Assembly (NCBI GenBank): GCA_023475835.1
Contig: JAMCVM010000233.1
Location: 1 to 34,443, forward strand
Direction of reading: 5' to 3'
Source of the DNA: Bacillota bacterium
GTDB taxonomy: Bacteria > Bacillota > Sulfobacillia > Sulfobacillales > Sulfobacillaceae
Length of the DNA stretch: 34,443 nucleotides
Shown in pieces: positions 25,810 to 34,443 of the stretch. The stretch's first letter is position 1. Each line of letters opens with the position of its first letter. The position numbers were made by a program, and so were the translations under genes. The notes below the pieces were generated by a model. The model made no database searches. It saw nothing but the letters and a program-made list of their open reading frames with translations, and was not told the DNA's origin.

Positions 25810-26280
25810 ATGCCGAGGCGTGGACAAGCGGTGGCCCGAGAGGTGGCGCCAGATCCTGTGTACCGAAGCCCGCTCGTGCAGAGCCTGATCAATAAGATCA
25901 TGGTGAGCGGAAAGAAAAGTTTGGCTCAAGCAATCGTTTATCGTGCATTCGACCTGATTGCGGAAAAGAGTGGGCGCGATCCCCTCGAAGTCTTTGAAAC
26001 CGCGGTAAAGAACGCGACGCCGTTGCTGGAAGTTCGGCCTCGACGGGTGGGTGGAGCCACGTATCAAGTGCCGATGGAGGTCCGACCGAGTCGGCGTCAG
26101 TCTCTGGCTTTGCGTTGGTTGGTCAATTTTTCCCGCCAGCGCGGGGAACGTACGATGGAAGAGAAGTTAGCTGGTGAGTTGACGGATGCAGCCCAAAATG
26201 CCGGGGGCGCGGTTCGTCGACGGGATGAAACCCATCGAATGGCCGAAGCCAACAAGGCCTTCGCCCATTATCGATGGTAA
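25810..26280 (+). CDS. rpsG: 30S ribosomal protein S7
   Basis: This 156-residue protein nucleates assembly of the 30S head and contacts mRNA and tRNA in the E site. It reads MPRRG...[15 protein letters not shown], with VEVRP-type segments ([20 protein letters not shown]) and [21 protein letters not shown] at the end, as in the family. The start is ATG 25810 after AGAGGGGGG; it follows rpsL by 12 nt. Confidence 0.97.
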   Translation: MPRRGQAVAREVAPDPVYRSPLVQSLINKIMVSGKKSLAQAIVYRAFDLIAEKSGRDPLEVFETAVKNATPLLEVRPRRVGGATYQVPMEVRPSRRQSLALRWLVNFSRQRGERTMEEKLAGELTDAAQNAGGAVRRRDETHRMAEANKAFAHYRW

Positions 26281-26298
26281 ACGCAGAAGGGAGTCACA

Positions 26299-28392
26299 AT
26301 GCCTCGCTCATTTAGTCTGGAAAAAACCCGCAACATCGGTATCATGGCTCATATTGATGCGGGCAAAACGACCACCACCGAGCGGATTCTGTTCTATACC
26401 AAGGTCAATTACAAAATTGGGGAAGTTCATGATGGCACTGCCACCATGGACTGGATGGAGCAGGAACAAGAACGTGGGATTACCATCACCTCTGCGGCTA
26501 CGACGTGCCAATGGCGCGATCATCGAATCAATATTATCGACACGCCCGGCCATGTGGACTTTACGGTGGAGGTAGAACGCTCCCTGCGCGTCCTCGACGG
26601 TGCGGTTGCCGTCTTTGACGCTAAGGGCGGAGTCGAGCCTCAGTCCGAGACCGTGTGGCGTCAAGCCGACAATTATCATGTGCCTCGGGTAGCCTACATC
26701 AACAAGATGGATATTGTAGGTGCCGACTTTGCGATGTGCGTGGACCAAATCAAAAAAACCGGCTTGGCGCCACCCGTCGCGATTCAGTGGCCGGTTGGAG
26801 CTGAAGATACATTCCGCGGGATTATCGATTTGTTGCGGATGGAAGCCTATTTTTATACCGACGACATGGGGACCCAGGGCGGTTTTGAGCCGATTCCCGA
26901 GGATCTGCTTCCAGTGGCCGAAGAGCGTCGACAGATGCTGTTGGATGCAGTCGCCGAAGTGGATGACGATCTGATGGAGAAGTTTCTGGAAGGCGAACCG
27001 TTTACCACCGAAGAAATCCGGCGGGCGCTTCGTCATGGCACGGTCACCGGGAAATTGGTGCCGGTGTTGTGCGGATCCTCCTACCGTAATAAGGGAGTCC
27101 AACCGTTGCTCGACGCGGTGGTCGATTTCTTGCCTTCACCGCTTGACGTGGGCGCGATTATTGGTCACAGCGTGGACGGGGAAGAGCAGTTGTCTAGGGA
27201 ACCGTCGGATTCGGCGCCCTTTTCGGCGTTGGCTTTTAAAATTATGTCCGATTCTTACGTGGGCAAATTAGCCTTCTTTCGCGTGTATTCTGGAACCTTG
27301 AGTTCCGGTTCCTACGTTTACAACGTGACCAAGGGTCGGCGTGAGCGCATTGGCCGGTTGGTGCAGATGCATGCCAATAAGCGTGAAGAGATAGAAACGG
27401 TATACACCGGGGATATCGCCGCGGCCGTGGGGCTAAAGGATACGACCACGGGGGATACCCTAGCCGATGAGCAGCACCCGATTGTGTTGGAGTCGATGCA
27501 GTTTCCAGAGCCCGTTATTTCTGTGGCCATCGAGCCCAAGACGAAAGCTGACCAAGACAAGATGGGGATCGCTTTGGGCAAACTGGCGGAAGAAGACCCG
27601 ACCTTTCGGATGCATACCGACGAAGAAACGATGCAGACCATCATTTCCGGGATGGGTGAACTGCACCTGGAAATAATTGTGGATCGGCTGCTGCGTGAAT
27701 TTAAAGTGCAGGCAAACGTTGGCAAACCGCAGGTGGCTTATAAAGAGACCATTCGCAAGACCGTGGAGGGCGAAGGCAAGTACATTCGCCAAACCGGTGG
27801 TCGCGGACAATATGGCCACGTGTGGATTCGACTCGAGCCATTGCCACCGGGCCAAGGCTATGAGTTTGTCAATAAACTGGTCGGGGGCGTTGTTCCCAGG
27901 GAGTACGTACCCGCGGTGGACAGCGGAATTCGCGAGGCCATGCAATCAGGGGTCTTGGCGGGCTATCCGACCATTGATCTTCGTGCTACCATTTATGACG
28001 GTTCATACCATGAAGTGGACTCGAGTGAAATGGCCTTTAAGATTGCCGGCTCTATGGCGTTCAAGAAGGCGGCCCAGAAAGCCAATCCGGTGTTGCTTGA
28101 ACCGCTGATGGCGGTCGAAGTGGTGGTTCCCGATGACTATATGGGTGACGTAATCGGAGACCTCAATGCGCGTCGCGGTCGGATCGAGGGCATGGATCCC
28201 AGGGCCGGTGGCCTTCAGGTGATTCGAGGCCTGGTCCCCCTGGCGGAGATGTTTGGGTACGCGACCGATCTTCGCTCCCGGACTCAAGGACGGGGAACCT
28301 ATACGATGCAATTTTCGCACTATGATGAGGCGCCCCGTCACATTACTGAACAAGTGATGAAGGCGAGAAACCCAACTGGGCAACCCCGTTAG
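26299..28392 (+). CDS. fusA: Elongation factor G
   Basis: This 697-residue translocation GTPase catalyses movement of tRNAs and mRNA after peptide transfer and splits ribosomes with RRF. GTP-binding motifs are AHIDAGKT (residues 17-24), DTPGH (81-85) and NKMD (135-138). The G1-adjacent switch [18 protein letters not shown] is intact, and domains II to V are complete, including GRGQYGHV in domain IV. The start is ATG 26299 after AGAAGGGAG. It forms the str cluster with rpsL, rpsG and tuf. Confidence 0.97.
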   Translation: MPRSFSLEKTRNIGIMAHIDAGKTTTTERILFYTKVNYKIGEVHDGTATMDWMEQEQERGITITSAATTCQWRDHRINIIDTPGHVDFTVEVERSLRVLDGAVAVFDAKGGVEPQSETVWRQADNYHVPRVAYINKMDIVGADFAMCVDQIKKTGLAPPVAIQWPVGAEDTFRGIIDLLRMEAYFYTDDMGTQGGFEPIPEDLLPVAEERRQMLLDAVAEVDDDLMEKFLEGEPFTTEEIRRALRHGTVTGKLVPVLCGSSYRNKGVQPLLDAVVDFLPSPLDVGAIIGHSVDGEEQLSREPSDSAPFSALAFKIMSDSYVGKLAFFRVYSGTLSSGSYVYNVTKGRRERIGRLVQMHANKREEIETVYTGDIAAAVGLKDTTTGDTLADEQHPIVLESMQFPEPVISVAIEPKTKADQDKMGIALGKLAEEDPTFRMHTDEETMQTIISGMGELHLEIIVDRLLREFKVQANVGKPQVAYKETIRKTVEGEGKYIRQTGGRGQYGHVWIRLEPLPPGQGYEFVNKLVGGVVPREYVPAVDSGIREAMQSGVLAGYPTIDLRATIYDGSYHEVDSSEMAFKIAGSMAFKKAAQKANPVLLEPLMAVEVVVPDDYMGDVIGDLNARRGRIEGMDPRAGGLQVIRGLVPLAEMFGYATDLRSRTQGRGTYTMQFSHYDEAPRHITEQVMKARNPTGQPR

Positions 28393-28425
28393 TCGATATG
28401 ACCTTTAAGGAGGAGACAGTTACAG

Positions 28426-29628
28426 ATGGCAAAGAAGAAGTACGAGCGCACCAAGCCTCACATCAATGTGGGGACCATTGGTCATGTTGACCACGGCAAG
28501 ACCACGTTAACGGCCGCAATTACCCGGGTGCTGGCGACCCAGGGCAAGGCAGAGTTTACCGCCTATGACCAAATTGACAAGGCGCCGGAAGAGCGTGAGC
28601 GCGGAATTACGATCGCAACCGCCCACGTGGAGTATGAAACTGAAAAGCGGCACTACGCCCACGTGGATTGCCCCGGACATGCCGACTATGTCAAAAACAT
28701 GATTACCGGAGCGGCGCAAATGGACGGCGCCATCCTGGTAGTATCGGCAGCTGACGGGCCTATGCCCCAGACTCGGGAGCACATCTTATTGGCGCGTCAG
28801 GTCGGAGTGCCTCACATCGTAGTGTTTTTGAACAAGGCAGATATGGTTGACGACCCCGAGTTGATGGAACTGGTCGAGATCGAAGTCCGGGAATTGTTGT
28901 CTAGCTATGAATTTCCCGGCGATGAGATCCCTATCGTCAGTGGCTCGGCGCTGAAGGCGTTGGAGTGCGGCTGTGGCAAGCGCGAGTGTGAATGGTGTGG
29001 AAAGATTTGGGAACTGATGGATGCGGTCGACGACTACGTGCCTACCCCCGAACGCGATATTGAAAAGCCATTCTTAATGCCCGTCGAAGACACCCATTCC
29101 ATCACTGGGCGAGGCACCGTGGTCACCGGTCGAGTCGAGCGGGGCACGGTTAAAGTAGGAGAAGAAGTGGAGATTGTGGGTTTGCATGAGGATGCGCGGA
29201 AGACGGTGGTCACCGGGGTAGAAATGTTTAAAAAGACCCTCGACCAAGCCGTGGCCGGTGATAACATTGGGTGCTTGCTGAGAGGGGTCGACAAGGAGCA
29301 GGTCGAGCGAGGTCAGGTGTTGTCCAAGCCCGGATCGATCCATCCGCACACCAAATTTTCCTCTGAGGTCTACGTGCTATCCAAAGAAGAAGGCGGACGG
29401 CACACCCCATTTTTCAACGGCTACCGTCCTCAATTTTACTTCCGAACCACCGACGTAACCGGAGTAATCCAGTTGCCGGAAGGCGTAGAAATGGTGATGC
29501 CTGGCGATAACGTGCAAATGGAGATTGAGCTCATTGCACCTATCGCTATGGAAGAGGGACTCAGATTCGCAATCCGCGAGGGTGGCCGCACGGTCGGCGC
29601 CGGCGTGGTGACCGGGATTAAGGCCTAA
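28426..29628 (+). CDS. tuf: Elongation factor Tu, with a Cys4 insertion
   Basis: This 400-residue GTPase delivers aminoacyl-tRNA to the ribosome. G1 is GHVDHGKT (residues 19-26), followed by DCPGH and NKAD, and domains II and III are complete. Between SALKALE and [10 protein letters not shown] the usual short acidic loop is replaced by a cysteine-rich insertion, [13 protein letters not shown], with C181, C183, C188 and C191 spaced to bind a metal ion. I recall similar insertions in some clostridial lineages, so it is probably lineage-specific rather than unique. The start is ATG 28426 after AAGGAGGAG. Confidence 0.97.
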   Translation: MAKKKYERTKPHINVGTIGHVDHGKTTLTAAITRVLATQGKAEFTAYDQIDKAPEERERGITIATAHVEYETEKRHYAHVDCPGHADYVKNMITGAAQMDGAILVVSAADGPMPQTREHILLARQVGVPHIVVFLNKADMVDDPELMELVEIEVRELLSSYEFPGDEIPIVSGSALKALECGCGKRECEWCGKIWELMDAVDDYVPTPERDIEKPFLMPVEDTHSITGRGTVVTGRVERGTVKVGEEVEIVGLHEDARKTVVTGVEMFKKTLDQAVAGDNIGCLLRGVDKEQVERGQVLSKPGSIHPHTKFSSEVYVLSKEEGGRHTPFFNGYRPQFYFRTTDVTGVIQLPEGVEMVMPGDNVQMEIELIAPIAMEEGLRFAIREGGRTVGAGVVTGIKA

Positions 29629-29645
29629 GGCCAGGAGGAACGACG

Positions 29646-29954
29646 GTGGCCCAGCAAAAGATAAGGATTCGGCTTAAAGCCTACGACCACGAGATCTTAG
29701 ATCAGTCGGCGGTGCGGATTGTGGAGACGGCTCGGCGCAATGGCGCCAGCGTCTCCGGTCCTGTACCCTTGCCCACGGAGAAAAAAATCTACACCGTGCT
29801 TACGGCGCCTAATGGCGAGAAAGACATTCGCGAACAGTTTGAGCGCCGGGTACACAAACGCTTGATCGACATCATGGATCCCAGCCAAAAGACGGTCAAT
29901 GCGCTGATGCGATTAGACCTCCCGGCCGGTGTCGATATTGAGATCAAGCTATAG
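29646..29954 (+). CDS. rpsJ: 30S ribosomal protein S10
   Basis: This 102-residue protein, also NusE in antitermination complexes, begins [19 protein letters not shown] and contains [16 protein letters not shown]. It starts at GTG 29646, preceded by AGGAGGAA. It opens the S10 operon but lies only 17 nt after tuf with no promoter in between, so it is transcribed with the str genes. Confidence 0.97.
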   Translation: MAQQKIRIRLKAYDHEILDQSAVRIVETARRNGASVSGPVPLPTEKKIYTVLTAPNGEKDIREQFERRVHKRLIDIMDPSQKTVNALMRLDLPAGVDIEIKL

Positions 29955-29966
29955 GCGGGAGGACGT

Positions 29967-30617
29967 ATGAAGGGGATTATCGGGACTAAGATAGGAATGA
30001 CCCAAGTGTTTGACGAAAGTGGCTTAGCCATCCCGGTAACGGTGATTCACGTGGCCCCCAATGTGGTGGTTGGGCATCGGACGGTGGCTAAAGAAGGCTA
30101 TGATGCCGTGCGCCTAGGGATGGGTGAGGTCAAGCCGCGAAAACTGACGCAACCGCTGCGCCGGGACTACGAAAAGCGGGGGTTGCCGATGGTGAAGCAC
30201 CTGCGCGAATTTCGTCTCCCGGGCGCGTTGGACCTGACGCCGGGGAGTACGCACCGGGTAGAGGCGGCGTTTGAAAACGGTGATATGGTGGATGTGACCG
30301 GTACCAGCAAGGGCAAGGGGTTTGCCGGAGTCATCAAGCGGTGGGGATTTCATCGCGGGCCGATGAGTCACGGCTCGAAGTACCATCGCCGCGTGGGTTC
30401 GTTGGCTCCCAGAACTTCTGGCGGCGGTGGTCGAGTGCATCCAGGGCGAAAAATGCCTGGGCACATGGGCCACGACCGAGTGACAGTGCTGAACCTGAAG
30501 GTCGTGCGGGTAGATGCGGATCGGAATCTGCTGTTAATTGGCGGAGCGGTGCCTGGGCCTAAGGGCTCGTTGGTCATGGTGCGAGAAGCCATCAAGATGA
30601 GAAGGGAGAGGATTTAA
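29967..30617 (+). CDS. rplC: 50S ribosomal protein L3
   Basis: This 216-residue early assembly protein reaches the peptidyl-transferase centre. It begins MKGIIGTKIGMTQVF and carries the signature GTSKGKGFAGVIKRWGF and GPMSHGSKYHR. The start is ATG 29967 after GGGAGGA. The stop overlaps the rplD start by one base (TAATG). Confidence 0.97.
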   Translation: MKGIIGTKIGMTQVFDESGLAIPVTVIHVAPNVVVGHRTVAKEGYDAVRLGMGEVKPRKLTQPLRRDYEKRGLPMVKHLREFRLPGALDLTPGSTHRVEAAFENGDMVDVTGTSKGKGFAGVIKRWGFHRGPMSHGSKYHRRVGSLAPRTSGGGGRVHPGRKMPGHMGHDRVTVLNLKVVRVDADRNLLLIGGAVPGPKGSLVMVREAIKMRRERI

Positions 30618-31243
30618 TGCCAACCGTAACCGTCAAAGATGTCTCAGGCAACGCCGTAGGCGATTTGGAGTTGTCGGATAAAGTCTTCGGGGCAACGGTG
30701 TCCATTCCGCTTCTTCATCGGGTGGTAACCGCCTATATGGCCAACCAGCGGCGAGGGAACGCAGACACGAAAACCCGGGCCGAGGTTCGGGGCGGTGGAC
30801 GTAAGCCCTGGCGGCAAAAAGGGTTGGGTCGCGCCCGAGCCGGTACTACGCGGGCGCCACACTGGCGCCACGGAGGGGTCGTGTTTGGTCCGCACCCTCA
30901 TGATTTTTCTCAGCGCATCCCCAAAAAAATGAAACAGGCCGCCATTCGTCAAGCGTTAAGTGCCAAACTCCGGGATCAAGAACTGATCGTGATTGACCGC
31001 TTTGCTCTTGAGAGTCCGAAGACCAGTGGGATGCTTGAGATGTTAAACAACTTAGGCACAGGGATGAATGTGCTTTTAGTGAGTGGTAGCCCTGTAGTCA
31101 ACGCCAAGTTAGGGAGTCGCAATCTAAAGAGCACCGAGATTACCACCGCCCACTCGTTAAGCGCGTACACGTTGTTAAAACACGCTCAAGTGATCCTCGA
31201 TGAGGATGCGGTGCGGATGGTGGAGGAGGTGTTTGGTCGATGA
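30617..31243 (+). CDS. rplD: 50S ribosomal protein L4
   Basis: This 208-residue protein lines the polypeptide exit tunnel. The extended loop reads [20 protein letters not shown], followed by [15 protein letters not shown] 30617 overlaps the rplC stop and has GGGAGAGG upstream. It overlaps rplW by four bases (ATGA). Confidence 0.97.
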   Translation: MPTVTVKDVSGNAVGDLELSDKVFGATVSIPLLHRVVTAYMANQRRGNADTKTRAEVRGGGRKPWRQKGLGRARAGTTRAPHWRHGGVVFGPHPHDFSQRIPKKMKQAAIRQALSAKLRDQELIVIDRFALESPKTSGMLEMLNNLGTGMNVLLVSGSPVVNAKLGSRNLKSTEITTAHSLSAYTLLKHAQVILDEDAVRMVEEVFGR

Positions 31244-31530
31244 GTAAATCGCCCTATGATGTCATCATTCGGCCACTCATTACCGAAGCGGCGACGGATG
31301 CGTTGGAACTCAACAAATACACGTTTGAGGTAGACCGGCGAGCCAATAAGGTGGAGATTCGGGACGCCATTGAAGAAATCTTCCATGTGCGCGTAACCAA
31401 GGTGAATACCTTGTGGCGGCGGGGAAAGGTACGTCGCCGGGGTCAGAGCTCAGGACGCACGCCGGATCGCAAGAAGGCCATCATCACGTTGGCGGCCGGG
31501 GATTCGATCGAAATCTTTACCAACGTATAG
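31240..31530 (+). CDS. rplW: 50S ribosomal protein L23
   Basis: This 96-residue protein at the exit tunnel mouth is the docking site for trigger factor and SRP. It reads [16 protein letters not shown] and [24 protein letters not shown]. The start ATG 31240 lies within the rplD stop region, with GGAGGAGG 9 bases upstream. Confidence 0.97.
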   Translation: MSKSPYDVIIRPLITEAATDALELNKYTFEVDRRANKVEIRDAIEEIFHVRVTKVNTLWRRGKVRRRGQSSGRTPDRKKAIITLAAGDSIEIFTNV

Positions 31531-31544
31531 GGAGGGGAGAGAAT

Positions 31545-32375
31545 ATGCCGGTTCGCAAAATGAAGCCGACCTCACCTGGGGTTCGCCAAATGACGATAGC
31601 CAGTTTTGAGGAAATCACCAAGCGCACGCCGGAAAAGGCCCTGACCCAGGGTTGGCACCGAAAAGCCGGTCGCAACAATTATGGGCGGATTACGACCCGC
31701 CACCGGGGCGGGGGGACCAAGCGCCGCTATCGGACGATTGACTTTCACCGCAACAAAGATGGAATGTTTGCCGACGTGTTGGCCATAGAATATGATCCCT
31801 TTCGAACCGCGCGAATTGCCTTGGTCCAGTATGAAGACGGGGAAAAGCGCTACATTTTGGCACCCGCTGGACTGAAGGTGAATGATCGGATTATGTCTGG
31901 CGCGAGCGCCGACATTAAGCCCGGCAATGCTTTAGCATTGTCGGATATCCCTGTGGGCACGATTGTCCATGCGGTCGAGATGCTGCCCGGCAAGGGGGCC
32001 CAGCTCGGACGCTCGGCCGGAGTACAAATTCAATTGGCGGCCAAAGAGGGGAAGTATGCGTTGTTGCGGCTGCCCTCAAGCGAGTTGCGGCAGGTGCCGA
32101 TTGCCTGCCGGGCGACCATTGGGCAAGTGGGCAATGCGGAGCACGAAAACATTTCGTTAGGGAAGGCCGGGCGGAGCCGCTGGATGGGTAGAAGGCCATC
32201 GGTGCGCGGTGTCGCGATGAATCCGATAGATCATCCCCATGGTGGTGGTGAAGGCAAGTCCCCGATTGGACGCAAGCATCCGGTCACGCCGTGGGGCAAG
32301 CCGGCGCTCGGAGTGAAAACCCGAAAGAGGCACAAAGCGTCGAGCCGGCTGATTGTGCGACGGCGGACCAAGTAG
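31545..32375 (+). CDS. rplB: 50S ribosomal protein L2
   Basis: This 276-residue protein is essential for subunit joining and close to the peptidyl-transferase centre. It contains [22 protein letters not shown] and the conserved [13 protein letters not shown] loop with its key His. ATG 31545 with GGGAGGGGAG upstream is chosen; the open frame reaches back to 31413 only by overlapping rplW. Confidence 0.97.
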   Translation: MPVRKMKPTSPGVRQMTIASFEEITKRTPEKALTQGWHRKAGRNNYGRITTRHRGGGTKRRYRTIDFHRNKDGMFADVLAIEYDPFRTARIALVQYEDGEKRYILAPAGLKVNDRIMSGASADIKPGNALALSDIPVGTIVHAVEMLPGKGAQLGRSAGVQIQLAAKEGKYALLRLPSSELRQVPIACRATIGQVGNAEHENISLGKAGRSRWMGRRPSVRGVAMNPIDHPHGGGEGKSPIGRKHPVTPWGKPALGVKTRKRHKASSRLIVRRRTK

Positions 32376-32416
32376 TGGGGTTGGGCTCAAGGAGCCGATA
32401 AGGAAGGAGGTAGGGC

Positions 32417-32701
32417 GTGGGACGTTCAGTAAAAAAGGGGCCGTATATCGACGTGAAATTGCTAAAGAAGGTCGAGGCTCAGAATCAGAACAGCCAAAAA
32501 CGGGTGATTCGAACCTGGGCGCGTGCGTCTACCATTAGTCCCGAGATGGTGGGGCATACCATTGCGGTTCATGATGGGCGGCGTCACGTGCCGATCTACG
32601 TGAATGAAGAGATGGTCGGCCACAAATTGGGTGAGTTTGCACCGACGCGTACGTTCAGGGGGCACGGGGACCACACCGAGCGCTCGACGTCGCTCAAGTA
32701 A
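32417..32701 (+). CDS. rpsS: 30S ribosomal protein S19
   Basis: This 94-residue protein of the 30S head contacts the A-site finger. It begins [20 protein letters not shown] and ends [20 protein letters not shown]. It starts at GTG 32417 after AAGGAGGT. The 41-nt gap from rplB is the longest in this part of the operon. Confidence 0.97.
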   Translation: MGRSVKKGPYIDVKLLKKVEAQNQNSQKRVIRTWARASTISPEMVGHTIAVHDGRRHVPIYVNEEMVGHKLGEFAPTRTFRGHGDHTERSTSLK

Positions 32702-32713
32702 GGGGAGAAGGAA

Positions 32714-33076
32714 ATGGCAGAAGCACAAGAGGTGTTAGAGGCAAGGGCGTATGTGCGCCAGGTTCGGATCGCGCCGCGCAAGGTCCGGATAGTCGCCGAC
32801 TTGGTGCGGGGGAAGGATTTGCGGAATGCGGAGGCCATCTTGCGCCACACTCCCAAGCGGGCATCGGGGATCTTAGCCAAATTGTTGAAGAGCGCAGCGG
32901 CTAACGCGTACCACAATTTCGAGATGGACCCGAGGGACTTGTACATTCATGCCATTTGGGTGGATGGCGGGCCCACCTTGAAGCGGATTCACCCACGGAG
33001 TCGTGGGCAGGCATTTGCCATTCTAAAACGGACCAGCCACGTTTCGGTCGTTTTGCGACAGCGCCACGGAAGTTAA
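32714..33076 (+). CDS. rplV: 50S ribosomal protein L22
   Basis: This 120-residue protein has a beta hairpin that reaches into the exit tunnel near the macrolide site. It reads ARAYVRQVRIAPRKVRIVADLVRGK, and GPTLKRIHPRSRGQAF forms the hairpin. The start is ATG 32714 after GGGGAGAAGG. Confidence 0.97.
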   Translation: MAEAQEVLEARAYVRQVRIAPRKVRIVADLVRGKDLRNAEAILRHTPKRASGILAKLLKSAAANAYHNFEMDPRDLYIHAIWVDGGPTLKRIHPRSRGQAFAILKRTSHVSVVLRQRHGS

Positions 33077-33094
33077 CTAAAAAGGGGGGAAATC

Positions 33095-33769
33095 GTGGGT
33101 CAGAAAGTTAATCCTAAGGGTTTCAGACTCGGTGTGGTGCGGGATTGGGATTCGCGCTGGTTCGGCACTCGAGCCACCACTCCGGGCCTACTGAACGAAG
33201 ATTTTCGCATTCGCCGCTTTATTAAGCATCGCCATTATGGGGCGGGCATTTCCCGGATTGAAATTGAACGGGGTACTTCGAATCGGTTAAGGGTGTGGGT
33301 GCATACCGGAAAACCGGGGATGGTGATTGGCAAAGGTGGAGTAGGCGTCGAATCGTTGCGTAAAGAGTTAGCGGCGATTAGCGGCAAGCAAGTCGACCTC
33401 AATATTCAAGAAATCAAAAGTCCGGAAACGGATGCGCAGTTGGTGGCCGAGTCGGTAGCCAGTCAGTTGGAGAAGCGGATTGCCTTTAAGCGAGCCATGA
33501 AGCAATCGGTGCAGCGGGCTATGCGTCAAGGCGCCAAAGGCATCAAAATTATGGTAAGCGGTCGGCTCGGAGGGGCGGAAATCGCACGTCGGGAGTGGAC
33601 TTGGGAAGGATCGATTCCTTTGCACACCCTTCGTGCCGATATTGATTACGGCTTTGCGGAAGCGCATACCACCTATGGCGTGATTGGGGTCAAGGTGTGG
33701 ATCAACAAAGGTCAAATTCTGCCGGGTCTGAGAAAGCGCCCGCAGGCGGTTAATGAGGGAGGTCGTTAA
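33095..33769 (+). CDS. rpsC: 30S ribosomal protein S3
   Basis: This 224-residue protein at the mRNA entry channel has an N-terminal KH domain with [18 protein letters not shown]. The C-terminal domain contains [13 protein letters not shown] and GQILPG. The start is GTG 33095 after AAGGGGGGA. Confidence 0.97.
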   Translation: MGQKVNPKGFRLGVVRDWDSRWFGTRATTPGLLNEDFRIRRFIKHRHYGAGISRIEIERGTSNRLRVWVHTGKPGMVIGKGGVGVESLRKELAAISGKQVDLNIQEIKSPETDAQLVAESVASQLEKRIAFKRAMKQSVQRAMRQGAKGIKIMVSGRLGGAEIARREWTWEGSIPLHTLRADIDYGFAEAHTTYGVIGVKVWINKGQILPGLRKRPQAVNEGGR

Positions 33770-33771
33770 GC

Positions 33772-34206
33772 ATGTTGGCGCCCAAGCGGACGAAGTTTCG
33801 CAAGCAGCACCGAGGCCGGATGAAAGGGACCGCGCATCGTGGTAATAAAGTGGTCTTTGGAGAATACGGGTTGCAGGCGCTGGAGCCGGCGTGGATTACG
33901 GACCGCCAAATCGAAGCAGCGCGGGTAGCCTTGACTCGGTACATTCGTCGTGGCGGTCAGGTATGGATTACGATTTTCCCTGACAAGCCAGCCACCAAGA
34001 AACCGGCGGAAACGCGGATGGGCAGTGGAAAAGGCAACGTGGAATATTGGGTGGCGGTGGTAAAACCGCAACGGGTGATGTTCGAATTGGCGGGCGTGCC
34101 AGAAGACGTGGCTCGGGAAGCGATGCGTTTGGCGGGGCATAAGTTGCCGATTCGTACCCGATTTGTGAAGCGGGAACAGTTGGAGGTGGCTGCCGATGAA
34201 GGCTAA
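33772..34206 (+). CDS. rplP: 50S ribosomal protein L16
   Basis: This 144-residue protein near the A-site tRNA elbow begins [19 protein letters not shown] and contains [18 protein letters not shown]. The start ATG 33772 lies two bases after the rpsC stop, with GGGAGG upstream. Its end overlaps rpmC by 11 bases. Confidence 0.97.
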   Translation: MLAPKRTKFRKQHRGRMKGTAHRGNKVVFGEYGLQALEPAWITDRQIEAARVALTRYIRRGGQVWITIFPDKPATKKPAETRMGSGKGNVEYWVAVVKPQRVMFELAGVPEDVAREAMRLAGHKLPIRTRFVKREQLEVAADEG

Positions 34207-34402
34207 GGAAATTCGAGACCTCGACGAAGGCGAGTTAGACGCCAAATTGAAAAGCCTGAAAGAAGAGCTGTTTCGCTTGCGCTTCCAATTGGCCACGGCT
34301 GCGTTAGAAAATCCGATGCGGATTCGACAGGTCAAGAAAGATATTGCCAGGGTGCACACGATTCTTTCAGAACGGGCTTATAGCGCGGCTGAAGGAGAAT
34401 AG
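34196..34402 (+). CDS. rpmC: 50S ribosomal protein L29
   Basis: This 68-residue two-helix protein at the exit tunnel begins [20 protein letters not shown] and contains [28 protein letters not shown]. The start ATG 34196 lies inside the 3' end of rplP, with GGAGG 9 bases upstream. Confidence 0.97.
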   Translation: MKAKEIRDLDEGELDAKLKSLKEELFRLRFQLATAALENPMRIRQVKKDIARVHTILSERAYSAAEGE

Positions 34403-34409
34403 ACGCAGA

Positions 34410-34443
34410 TTGGACCCTGCACGTCATCGGCAAAGGAATCGAT
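34410..34443 (+). CDS. rpsQ: 30S ribosomal protein S17, 5' end only
   Basis: TTG 34410 opens a frame MDPARHRQRNR that runs off the window. rpsQ follows rpmC in nearly all S10 operons, and the basic N-terminus fits. GAAGGAG (34391-34397) lies 12 bases upstream, inside the end of rpmC. The start codon is a guess because only 11 codons are visible. Confidence 0.55.
   Translation, partial: MDPARHRQRNR

Noticed and set aside
31413-31544. N-terminal extension of L2
   Set aside because: It overlaps rplW in another frame; ATG 31545 has an excellent ribosome site and the family start.

Overview
The window is bacterial chromosome dominated by the universal transcription/translation cluster, all on the + strand: rpmG-secE-nusG-rplK-rplA, rplJ-rplL, rpoB-rpoC, an L7Ae-like gene, rpsL-rpsG-fusA-tuf, then the S10 operon rpsJ-rplC-rplD-rplW-rplB-rpsS-rplV-rpsC-rplP-rpmC and the first codons of rpsQ. 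The fused str/S10 order, the L7Ae-like gene between rpoC and rpsL, a Gram-positive-type L10 leader, strong AAGGAGG ribosome sites and frequent GTG/TTG starts point to a Firmicute. The acidic-to-neutral GC level and accessory genes recall Sulfobacillus-like deep-branching lineages, but that genus assignment is inference only.

Left third (1-7940): sparse and accessory. It holds a frameshifted membrane-protein gene (684-1425), a ClC chloride channel on the minus strand (2100-3455) translationally coupled to an 89-residue protein with a YPPK motif whose entire leader is a GTAGGA-type tandem repeat, about 1.5 kb of mostly empty DNA with long inverted repeats, and a 629-residue DHA2-type MFS transporter (MFS1) with a strong promoter, a MarR-type operator and a long leader.

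Middle (7940-17680): a tRNA-Tyr, tRNA-fMet, tRNA-Thr operon, an orphan beta-type DNA methyltransferase, then rpmG-secE-nusG-rplKA ending in a clear terminator. About 5 kb of accessory genes separates rplA from rplJ: a HesB/IscA-like protein, a TVP38/TMEM64 (DedA-like) membrane protein, a MarR regulator, a second 629-residue MFS transporter (MFS2) almost identical in protein sequence to MFS1, and two coupled small membrane proteins. MFS1 and the marR-MFS2 operon carry the same 20-of-21-base operator, so one regulator probably controls both.

Right half (17690-34443): standard information-processing genes, with some notable details: a 52-nt hairpin between rplL and rpoB, an extended -10 promoter inside the rpoC/L7Ae junction, ribosomal protein S12 with Arg at position 88 (a streptomycin-resistance-type residue), and an EF-Tu carrying a four-cysteine insertion in its G domain.
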